Of a stretch of 64,000 bases of DNA, positions 54,421 to 62,300 are shown piece by piece. A model generated the notes under the pieces. That model had not been told where the DNA came from, ran no database searches, and worked only from the letters and a program-made list of their open reading frames with translations. The position numbers and the translations under genes are program-made. This stretch comes from Bacteroidota bacterium (GTDB lineage: Bacteria; Bacteroidota; Bacteroidia; B-17B0; Aurantibacillaceae). Each line of letters begins with the position of its first letter. The first letter of the stretch is position 1. The DNA lies in assembly GCA_947450025.1 (NCBI GenBank), contig CANFTW010000004.1, forward strand, positions 186,001 through 250,000, read 5' to 3'.

Positions 54421-55032
54421 TTATAGAACTGCAAATTTATAATTTAATTTCAAAAAATGTTCAATATATTGAGGAAGTGCATATTTTAAATTTTTCTCAG
54501 CCTTAATATTGTCATGAAAAACAATAATACTTCCATTTCTAGTATATTTTATACTGTTTGCTAAACATTTAGATGGAGTCATCAATTTATCGTAATCATA
54601 ACTTAAGACATCCCAAAACACAATCTTGTAGTCTTTTAAAAGCTCTTTAACCTGACTTTTTTTGATTCTGCCATAAGGTGGGCGAAATAAATTAGTTTTT
54701 GTTAATGTCTGACACTTAGCAATATTTTCAAAATAAAACTCCTTATTAACCTGCCAACCTTTCACGTGATTAAAGGTATGATTCCCTACTTGATGACCTT
54801 CGTTCAAAATTCTCTCGAAAATATTTGGATGCTTACTAATATTATCTCCAACACAAAAAAAAGTAGCTTTTACATTATACTGAGCCAAGACATCCAAAAC
54901 CCATGGCGTTAATTCTTCTATAGGACCATCATCAAATGTAAGATAAATATGAGGCGACTGTTTATCCATCCGCCATAAGGAGCCTTTATAAAATTTCCGT
55001 AAAATTTGAGGAGGCCTCACTAATAATTTCAT
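54421..55032 (-). CDS. NodB-type polysaccharide deacetylase
   Basis: 203 residues from the ATG at 55032; the longer frame would begin with TTG 15 codons upstream and is less likely. NodB motifs: TFDDGPI (catalytic Asp and metal Asp), GNHTFNHV (metal His pair) and RPPYGR (Arg). No signal peptide is evident at this start, unlike most peptidoglycan or chitin deacetylases, so the location is uncertain. The canonical motifs contrast with the tandem atypical pair at 8.3-10.9 kb. First gene of the row with the HMA and GWxTD lipoproteins. Confidence 0.88.
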   Translation of the reverse strand: MKLLVRPPQILRKFYKGSLWRMDKQSPHIYLTFDDGPIEELTPWVLDVLAQYNVKATFFCVGDNISKHPNIFERILNEGHQVGNHTFNHVKGWQVNKEFYFENIAKCQTLTKTNLFRPPYGRIKKSQVKELLKDYKIVFWDVLSYDYDKLMTPSKCLANSIKYTRNGSIIVFHDNIKAEKNLKYALPQYIEHFLKLNYKFAVL

Positions 55033-55183
55033 TGATTTTCTATTCTTATACTTTCTTAAAATGACGAACACCCTCAAATAGTAAAATGAGGTTAGGTTCG
55101 ATAAATTTAAGAATAATTTCAGATAAGGTTAAGAAAACAAAAAAAGACTACTATTAACAAATCAATAGCCTGAATAATATTAT

Positions 55184-55471
55184 TTAGAGCGTGATTTTAT
55201 AAATTCTATTGATAGGGATAACAACTCCTTGTTTTAAAATAACTCTTTTATCGGTAACACCCCAAACAGTAGTCTCAACTAGCTTCCGTGACTGATCATC
55301 TTGAAAAAATATCTTTATTTTAATATTTTCTAAATTCCCAAGAGCTAAAGCTCTATTTAATTCTGCCGAACGCTCAGAAATTAAATGCGAATCTATTAAA
55401 ACCTCATCTTTTGGAAACTTAAGCTTTTCGATATTTTCTTTTTCAATAATTTCAAAATCAGTCGTATTCAT
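55184..55471 (-). CDS. Small conserved-type protein, function unknown
   Basis: 95 residues, no signal peptide, mixed charge, soluble. The C-terminal half (ETTVWGVTDKRVILKQGVVIPINRIYKITL) looks like a small beta-barrel resembling PH- or bacterial YcfA-like folds. It is codon-consistent with its neighbours. It is isolated from both flanking genes by about 90-150 bases. Nothing in the sequence fixes a function. Confidence 0.65.
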   Translation of the reverse strand: MNTTDFEIIEKENIEKLKFPKDEVLIDSHLISERSAELNRALALGNLENIKIKIFFQDDQSRKLVETTVWGVTDKRVILKQGVVIPINRIYKITL

Positions 55472-55560
55472 AGCTAAAAATAAATTAAAAAGGTTATTAC
55501 ATTATAGTTTAACCTAATAAATTAAAAATAGTTACAAGAAATCATAAAAAAAGATGTTTT

Positions 55561-56967
55561 TTATTTATGTTCTAATAAAACAACATTTTCGACATGGGCG
55601 GTTTGAGGAAACATATCAACAGGCTGAATACTCCTTATCTCATAATCTTCCATCATCATCGCTAAATCTCTAGCCTGTGTTGCCGGATTACAACTCACAT
55701 AAACCACTTTTTTTGGCGCAGCTTTTAAAATTACCCGAACAACATCTTCATGCATACCAGCGCGAGGAGGGTCAGTGATAATAACATCAGGTTTACCGTG
55801 TTTTTCAATAAAAGTTTCATTTAAAACATCCTTCATATCACCTGCATAAAACAGTGTATTATCTATTGCATTAAATTGGGAATTATTTTTAGCATCAATC
55901 ACAGCATCTTCAACATACTCAACCCCTACCACACGTTTCGCCTTTTTAGCAACAAAATTCGCTATGGTTCCAGTGCCTGTATACAAATCATACACTGTTT
56001 CATTCCCAGTTAAACCACATAAATCACGTGTAATTTTATAGAGCTCGTATGCTTGAGGAGAATTTGTTTGATAAAATGATTTGGCTGAAATTTTAAATTT
56101 TAAACCTTCCATCTCCTCAAAAATATGATCTCTTCCATAAAAAGTGATAATGTCTAAATCTTGTAACGTATCATTTCCTTTTTGATTAATAACATATTGT
56201 AATGATGTGATTTGAGGAAATTTAGTTTTCAAATGAGTTAACAATAAATCTATATTTTCTGGTTGTTTTTCAAAAAACTGAATTAATACCATTAACTCTC
56301 CATTACTTGACGAACGAATCATTAAGGTTCGCAATAATCCTGTTTTATCTCGAACACCAAAAAAGGTAAGGCCATTTTTATTAGCAAAATCACGTATTTC
56401 ATTTCGGATAGAGTTTGAAGGCTCCTCTTGCAAATAACAATTTTTAATATCTAATATTTTATCAAACATTTTAGGAATGTGAAATCCTAAGGCATTACGA
56501 TTATCTATCTCTAAACCACTCTTCACTTCTTCATTCGTTAACCACTTTTTATCCGAAAACGAAAACTCTAATTTATTTCGGTAGTAATAACTCTCTTTGT
56601 TACCAAAAATTGGCTTTAGGGTTGATATATCTAAATGTCCTATTCTAGTTAATGCGTCTGAAACTGTTTTTTGTTTAAATAATAATTGAGTTTCATAATT
56701 CATATGCTGCCATTTGCAGCCTCCACAATACCCAAAATGCTCACATTTTGCCTCTAACCTATTTGGCGATGGTGTTTTTAAAGTAACCACATGTCCTTCG
56801 GCATAACTATTTTTTTTACGTGTAATCATCACGTCAGCAACGTCTCCTGGTACTCCACCGTCAACAAAAATAACCATCCCATCAACTTTAGCCACAGATT
56901 TTCCTTCAGAAGAAATATCAACGATCTCTGCATTTTCAACAAAAATATTTTTCTTTATTTTACTCAT
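55561..56967 (-). CDS. rlmD: 23S rRNA uracil-C5 methyltransferase (RlmD/TrmA family)
   Basis: 468 residues from the ATG at 56967; a longer frame extends upstream but its 33 extra residues are hydrophobic and atypical. TRAM-like domain at ~1-60, Fe-S cysteines Cys75, Cys81, Cys84 (CEHFGYCGGC), plus a distal Cys in DIKNCYLQ; SAM-binding YDLYTGTGTIANF, ITDPPRAGMH and catalytic Cys in VYVSCNPATQ. RlmD versus RlmC versus an RlmCD-like single enzyme is not decided by sequence alone. Confidence 0.9.
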   Translation of the reverse strand: MSKIKKNIFVENAEIVDISSEGKSVAKVDGMVIFVDGGVPGDVADVMITRKKNSYAEGHVVTLKTPSPNRLEAKCEHFGYCGGCKWQHMNYETQLLFKQKTVSDALTRIGHLDISTLKPIFGNKESYYYRNKLEFSFSDKKWLTNEEVKSGLEIDNRNALGFHIPKMFDKILDIKNCYLQEEPSNSIRNEIRDFANKNGLTFFGVRDKTGLLRTLMIRSSSNGELMVLIQFFEKQPENIDLLLTHLKTKFPQITSLQYVINQKGNDTLQDLDIITFYGRDHIFEEMEGLKFKISAKSFYQTNSPQAYELYKITRDLCGLTGNETVYDLYTGTGTIANFVAKKAKRVVGVEYVEDAVIDAKNNSQFNAIDNTLFYAGDMKDVLNETFIEKHGKPDVIITDPPRAGMHEDVVRVILKAAPKKVVYVSCNPATQARDLAMMMEDYEIRSIQPVDMFPQTAHVENVVLLEHK

Positions 56968-57140
56968 AAGGCTCAAAGATAAAAGAAATGATATAAAAGA
57001 CCTAAGTGAAACAAAGAGTTTTAGATGAATCTCAAAAAATCTTAAAAAAAGAGAACAATCGGTCAAATAAGATTAATATGATTAAATTTATGAACTGAAA
57101 AATGAAACCAAGTCAATTTCCGCTTCAAAAGATATTAAAC

Positions 57141-58667
57141 ATGAAAAAAACTGTATTGATGGGTTTTCTTTTTCTATGGTCCCTACTCGGATTTTCTCAA
57201 ACTAAAGTCAACAATGCCAATAATAAACCTGGAAAATTAATAACTATTAAACACGCTGGAAGTTTATCCTTTGACAAGTCTTTAGGTATTGATGCAAAAC
57301 GTTTGAAAGGCGATGTGATTTGTGAGCACGAAGGTTCTATAATGAGATGTGATAGCGCTTACTTGTACAGTGATAAAAAATTAGAGGCTTTTGGACATAT
57401 TAGTATTGTAAAGGGAGATAGTATATTTGTTTATGGTGATTCTTTACGTTACGATGCTTTTACAAAACTTGCCAACTTAAAAGGAAATGTGCGTTGTATT
57501 GAAAAAGACATGACTCTAACAACTAACACCTTAATTTATGATGTTGGAAATTCAGTAGCTAGTTATTATAACGGAGGAATTATTGTTAATAAGGAGAATA
57601 CCCTAAAAAGTAAAAACGGACACTATTATTCGGCTAGTAAGGAGTTAACCTTTCATTACGATGTGACACTAACAAATCCTGATTACAAAATGAGAGGAGA
57701 TACACTAAAATACAATACCATTAACAAAACATCCTATTTTATTGGGCCTTCTATTATTAATAGTAAAGAAAATTACATTTACTGTGAAAACGGATGGTAT
57801 GATACTGAAAAAGAAATTTCTAGATTTAGTAAAAATGCAGTCATTGTTACCAAAGACCAAAAACTAAAGGGTGATAGTATTTTTTACGACAGAAAAAAAG
57901 GATATGGTAGAGCAACAAAAAATGTTCAAATTTTTGACACAACTAATAAATCCTTTATTGTGGGTGATTTTGCTGAACATTTTGAAAAAGGAAATAAAGC
58001 TATCGTAACAGGTCATGCCATTTATGGAAGAAAAATTGAGTTAGATACCTTGTTTATGTCGGCAGACACCTTGTTTTATGACGAACCAGATTCTACTCAT
58101 TCATTTGTAAAAGCTTATAAGCATGTAAAAATCTTCAAAAAAGATTTACAAGGTCTTTGCGATTCATTATCCTACTTTGTTCACGACTCTCTAATGACGA
58201 TGTACAATTCCCCTACTCTTTGGTCAAAAAATGGACAAATTACTGCCAAACTCATTAAGGTGGTTGCAGGTCAAACTGGTATTAAATATTTTGAATTAAT
58301 TAACAATGCACTTGTTATTCAAAAATCGGACAGTTTAGATGAAAATAAATACAATCAAATTGAAGGTAAACGAATGGAAGGTGTTTTCTCAAATGATTCA
58401 ATTAGAAAATTAAATGTTATTGGTAATGCTCAAATCATTTATTATCTAAAACAAAAATCGAATTACAAAGGAGTTAATAAAACTATATGTAGCGATTTAT
58501 CTATTTGGTTTGATAGTGATGGTGTGGATAGAGCTACTTTCAGAAATAAGCCTGAGTCTACCGTATTTCCTTTATCTGAAATTAAAGATGAAGACATGCG
58601 CCTAAAACATTTTATTTGGCTTGAAAATAAACGCCCCAAGAAAAAATCTGATATTTTAATAAGATAA
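57141..58667 (+). CDS. OstA/LptA-like exported protein
   Basis: 508 residues from the ATG at 57141, with a signal peptide ending LLGFSQ (about 20). A long run of beta-jellyroll strands repeats a pattern such as GDVICEHEGSIMRCDSAYLYSDKKLEAFGHISIVKGDSIFVYGDSLRYD and KLKGDSIFYDRKKGYGRATKNVQIFD, the OstA/LptA fold, in tandem over most of the protein. The LptA domain is duplicated into a long fibre. Likely bridges periplasm for LPS export. Divergent from rlmD; the gap to fabG is 89 bases. Confidence 0.85.
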   Translation: MKKTVLMGFLFLWSLLGFSQTKVNNANNKPGKLITIKHAGSLSFDKSLGIDAKRLKGDVICEHEGSIMRCDSAYLYSDKKLEAFGHISIVKGDSIFVYGDSLRYDAFTKLANLKGNVRCIEKDMTLTTNTLIYDVGNSVASYYNGGIIVNKENTLKSKNGHYYSASKELTFHYDVTLTNPDYKMRGDTLKYNTINKTSYFIGPSIINSKENYIYCENGWYDTEKEISRFSKNAVIVTKDQKLKGDSIFYDRKKGYGRATKNVQIFDTTNKSFIVGDFAEHFEKGNKAIVTGHAIYGRKIELDTLFMSADTLFYDEPDSTHSFVKAYKHVKIFKKDLQGLCDSLSYFVHDSLMTMYNSPTLWSKNGQITAKLIKVVAGQTGIKYFELINNALVIQKSDSLDENKYNQIEGKRMEGVFSNDSIRKLNVIGNAQIIYYLKQKSNYKGVNKTICSDLSIWFDSDGVDRATFRNKPESTVFPLSEIKDEDMRLKHFIWLENKRPKKKSDILIR

Positions 58668-58756
58668 CATTTTTTAATTCGTTTAAAACTTTAAATACCT
58701 GCCCAAAGACAATAAAATGATAATTTGTATATTTAAACTTTAATTTTTAAACACAT

Positions 58757-59506
58757 ATGAAATTATTACAAAATAAAGTGGCCATTATTACTGGCGCATC
58801 AAGAGGAATTGGCAAAGGTATTGCTGAAAAATTTGCAGAACAAGGTTGCAACATTGCATTTACCTTTTTATCATCTGTAGAAAAAGCAAAAGCCTTTGAA
58901 ACTGAATTAGCTACTAAATATGGCGTAAAAGTAAAAGGTTATCAAAGTGATGCTGCAGATTTTAAAGCTGCAGATCAATTAGTAACAGACGTTGTTGCTG
59001 AGTTTGGAACTGTGGATGTACTAGTAAATAATGCAGGAATCACTCGCGATACCTTACTTATGCGCATGAGCGAACAACAATGGGATGAAGTAATTAATGC
59101 CAATTTAAAATCTGTATTTAATTTAACTAAAGCGGTCCAAAAACCAATGCTAAAAGCACGTAGTGGCTCAATAATCAATATGAGTTCGGTGGTTGGCGTA
59201 AAAGGAAATGCTGGTCAGGCAAATTACTCTGCATCAAAAGCTGGTATTATTGGATTTACAAAATCCGTTGCTTTAGAATTAGGCTCTAGAAATATCAGAA
59301 GTAATGCCATTGCTCCAGGTTTTATTGAAACCGAAATGACTGGTGCTTTAGATGAAAAAACAGTTCAATCTTGGAGAGATTCAATTCCTTTGAAACGCGG
59401 AGGCTCAGCTGAGGATGTTGCCAATTTAACCTTGTTTTTAGCAAGCGACATGAGTGCTTATATTACTGGACAATGCATCAATGTATGCGGAGGAATGCTA
59501 ACCTAA
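58757..59506 (+). CDS. fabG: 3-oxoacyl-ACP reductase
   Basis: 249 residues. The NADP-binding motif GASRGIGKG near 13, NNAG near 90 and the catalytic S-Y-K set (MSSVVGVKGNAGQANYSASKAG) are in standard order; the C-terminus reads GQCINVCGGMLT. It reduces beta-ketoacyl-ACP in fatty-acid elongation. Expected short-chain dehydrogenase length. No other fab gene adjoins. Confidence 0.96.
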   Translation: MKLLQNKVAIITGASRGIGKGIAEKFAEQGCNIAFTFLSSVEKAKAFETELATKYGVKVKGYQSDAADFKAADQLVTDVVAEFGTVDVLVNNAGITRDTLLMRMSEQQWDEVINANLKSVFNLTKAVQKPMLKARSGSIINMSSVVGVKGNAGQANYSASKAGIIGFTKSVALELGSRNIRSNAIAPGFIETEMTGALDEKTVQSWRDSIPLKRGGSAEDVANLTLFLASDMSAYITGQCINVCGGMLT

Positions 59507-59585
59507 AATTTGATTTAAGAAATAAAATATAGAAACTGTCATAAACTCTAAATCTTATTTCTAACTTCATATATCTTGAATATAA

Positions 59586-61637
59586 ATGGAATTCATCTCT
59601 AATTATCCGTGGTATTATACCCTGTTATGTTTGGTAGCAGGGTTTATTTTTACTGCCATGTTATATTTTAGAGACAAACACTATTCCGATCGATCATCTT
59701 TATTTAGATATAGTCTGATTGGATTTCGATTTTTATCTATTAGTTTAATCGCTTTATTGCTAATGGATATCTTCATAAAACAATTAGTTAATGAAACCGA
59801 AAAGCCAATCATCATTATTACCCAAGATAATTCTTCTTCTATTGTCGCAGGAAAAGATTCTAATGAATTAAAAACAAATTATTGTTCTAATTTAAGTTCT
59901 TTTATTACTCATATTAAAGAAAAATATGATGTTAAATCATATCAATTTGATTCTGAATTAAAACCTTCTGATAGCTTTAACTTTAAAGGAAAAGAATCAG
60001 ATATTTCTAATTTATTTTTAGACATTGAAAATAATTATGCGAATAAAAATATTGGAGCTATTATATTAGCAAGTGACGGTATTTATAATAAAGGGAATAA
60101 TCCGCTATATCAAATCAAAAACATTAATGCTCCTATTTATACCATAGCACTTGGTGACACCTTACCGTTAAAAGATGTTCGAATACAAACTATTAACCAT
60201 AATCAGGTAGCTTATTTAGGAAACTCATTTCCACTTGAAGTTGTTTTAAACGCAACCGACTTAAAAGATAAAAAAGTATCCGTAGACATCTCATATCATG
60301 GCAAAATTCTGAAGTCAGAATCAGTTTTCATTAATTCTAATAATTTTAATACAACCATTAACTATGTTTTGGATGCCAATCAACCTGGTATTCAAAAATA
60401 TACAGTAACAGTTTCGCAACTAGATGAAGATAAAAACAAACAAAATAATATACAGTCTTTTGTAATTGATGTCATTGATAATCGCGAAAAAATACTCATC
60501 CTAGCTAATGCCCCTCACCCAGACATAGCAGCAATTGAACAAGGTATTTCTTCTTCTCAAACCTACGAAGTTGAAACCGCATTAATGAATGACTTTTCAA
60601 AGCCTTTAAAACCCTACTCCTTAATTATTATTCATCAAGTAACTAGTATCCCTCAACGAATTAGTAATGAACTAAAAGCTAATAATCAATCGGTTTTTTT
60701 TATAGGTGGTAATTATTCTGATATTACTAAACCTAAATCTTTATTTTCTAATAAGTCTAATGATGTGGAGGGAGTATATCAAAAAGATTTTTCATTATTT
60801 ACGCTGAGTGATGGATTGAAAAATTACATTAAAAATTTTCCAGCGGTTATTTGCCCTTTAAAAAATAATCCTTTGCCAAATGGCTCCAATATTTTAATGA
60901 CTCAAAAAATTGGCGTTGTAGAAACCGATGAACCATTGATGGTATTTTCAGAAATTAATGGCATAAAACATGGAAGTTTCATTGGTGATGGAATATGGCG
61001 CTGGCGCATGAGGGATTATGCAGAGCATGGTAATCATAATTTATTTAATGAACTAATCAGTAAAACGGTACAGTACCTTTCGGTAAAAGCAGATAAAAGT
61101 TTTTTTAGAGTGTTCACTAAAAAAATAATTAATGAAAATGAACCTATTGATTTTACAGCAGAAGTTTATAACCAAAGTTATGAATTAACGACAGAACCCG
61201 ATGTAACTTTAAGTTTAAAAGACGAGAAAAATAAACTATACAACTATACATTTAATAAAAAACAAACAATGTATCAGCTTTCTGCAGGACAATTTCCAGC
61301 AGGAGAATATCAATATGAAGCAAAAGTAAAATATGGCGATAAGTTTTATTCAAAAAGTGGAATCATTATCATCAAAGAAATAGTATCGGAACAAATTAAT
61401 ACCGTTGCTAACCACCAATTATTATTTCAACTATCAAAACAAAGTGGTGGTAAATTATTTTACAAAAATCAGTTTAACGAATTAGAGAAAAATATATTAG
61501 ATAATGATTCCATTAAATCAATAACCTATTCTCACAAACAACTTACTGATTTAGTGAGCTTAAAATGGGTGTTTTTTATCATTTTGGCTTTACTATCCTT
61601 AGAATGGTTTTTAAGGAAATACAATGGAAAATTATAA
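59586..61637 (+). CDS. BatA-like membrane protein with VWA/MIDAS motif, unknown function
   Basis: 683 residues. Hydrophobic segments at ~12-28 and ~42-62 in the N-terminus and one near 655-675 put the bulk in the periplasm. After the second span, IIIITQDNSSSIVAG carries a D-x-S-x-S MIDAS (Asp81-Ser83-Ser85), and AIILASDGIYNKG gives the later Thr/Asp-like site of a von Willebrand A domain. A glutamine amidotransferase-like Rossmann region (ILILANAPHPDIAAIEQG) follows at ~295-420. Common in Bacteroidota, not assigned a role. It lies 79 bases after fabG. Confidence 0.75.
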   Translation: MEFISNYPWYYTLLCLVAGFIFTAMLYFRDKHYSDRSSLFRYSLIGFRFLSISLIALLLMDIFIKQLVNETEKPIIIITQDNSSSIVAGKDSNELKTNYCSNLSSFITHIKEKYDVKSYQFDSELKPSDSFNFKGKESDISNLFLDIENNYANKNIGAIILASDGIYNKGNNPLYQIKNINAPIYTIALGDTLPLKDVRIQTINHNQVAYLGNSFPLEVVLNATDLKDKKVSVDISYHGKILKSESVFINSNNFNTTINYVLDANQPGIQKYTVTVSQLDEDKNKQNNIQSFVIDVIDNREKILILANAPHPDIAAIEQGISSSQTYEVETALMNDFSKPLKPYSLIIIHQVTSIPQRISNELKANNQSVFFIGGNYSDITKPKSLFSNKSNDVEGVYQKDFSLFTLSDGLKNYIKNFPAVICPLKNNPLPNGSNILMTQKIGVVETDEPLMVFSEINGIKHGSFIGDGIWRWRMRDYAEHGNHNLFNELISKTVQYLSVKADKSFFRVFTKKIINENEPIDFTAEVYNQSYELTTEPDVTLSLKDEKNKLYNYTFNKKQTMYQLSAGQFPAGEYQYEAKVKYGDKFYSKSGIIIIKEIVSEQINTVANHQLLFQLSKQSGGKLFYKNQFNELEKNILDNDSIKSITYSHKQLTDLVSLKWVFFIILALLSLEWFLRKYNGKL

Positions 61638-61698
61638 TTTTAGCCCCTATTTTTAGTTTTTAAGAATCCTATTTTACTCCTCTAATATGGCATTTTAA

Positions 61699-61730
61699 TT
61701 GTAACACAAAATGCTAAATCACTATATTTG
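61699..61730 (+). promoter_or_regulatory. Promoter of the TlpA-DUF6029 pair
   Basis: TTG at 61699-61701 and TATATTTG at 61723-61730 with 21 bases between, near the Bacteroidota consensus, 24 bases before the ATG. Confidence 0.55.
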
Positions 61731-61753
61731 TTTAACTTTTAATACTCCATAAC

Positions 61754-62269
61754 ATGAAAAAATTACTGATCCTTTCCTCTGCTATTATTTTATTCTTTTC
61801 AGCCTTTACAACTTCTGATGGCGATAAAATCCCTTCGGCAACTGTAAAAAAACTAGATGGTTCTACTACAAACTCCAATACATTTTCAAACAATGGCAAA
61901 CCTATGATTATCAGTTTTTGGGCTACTTGGTGTAAACCTTGTAAAAAAGAATTAGATGCTATTAATGAAGAATATGCTGATTTAGTAAAGGAAACTGGTG
62001 TTAAATTAATTGCTATTTCTATTGATGATGCGCGTAGCTCAGGTAAAGTAGTGACTGATGTTAAAGTAAAAGGATGGTCTTATGAAGTATACATTGACGA
62101 AAACCAAGATTTTAAACGTGCTATGAACGTTAATAATGTCCCTCACACATTTTTAGTAAATGGCGACGGTCAAATTGTTTGGAGTCATAATTCTTATGCA
62201 GAAGGTGACGAAGAAAAATTATTTGAAAATGTTAGAAAATTAGCAAAAGGAGAAAAACTGTCTCATTAA
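61754..62269 (+). CDS. TlpA/ResA-like thiol-disulfide oxidoreductase
   Basis: 171 residues, signal peptide at 1-~19 (ending FSAFTT). Active-site WCKPC with Cys60 and Cys63 in IISFWATWCKPCKKEL; NVNNVPHTFLVNGDGQIVW contains the cis-Pro loop. The mature protein is a periplasmic thioredoxin fold. It is followed 32 bases later by the DUF6029 gene, probably in one transcript, suggesting it reduces or oxidises the cysteines of an exported protein. Confidence 0.92.
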   Translation: MKKLLILSSAIILFFSAFTTSDGDKIPSATVKKLDGSTTNSNTFSNNGKPMIISFWATWCKPCKKELDAINEEYADLVKETGVKLIAISIDDARSSGKVVTDVKVKGWSYEVYIDENQDFKRAMNVNNVPHTFLVNGDGQIVWSHNSYAEGDEEKLFENVRKLAKGEKLSH

Positions 62270-62300
62270 TTATTTATACCACAAATCATCATCATTTTAT

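Noticed and set aside
55086-55157. 23-residue basic peptide (MRLGSINLRIISDK...)
   Set aside because: Too short, no context or motif; probable chance frame between the deacetylase and the 95-residue gene.
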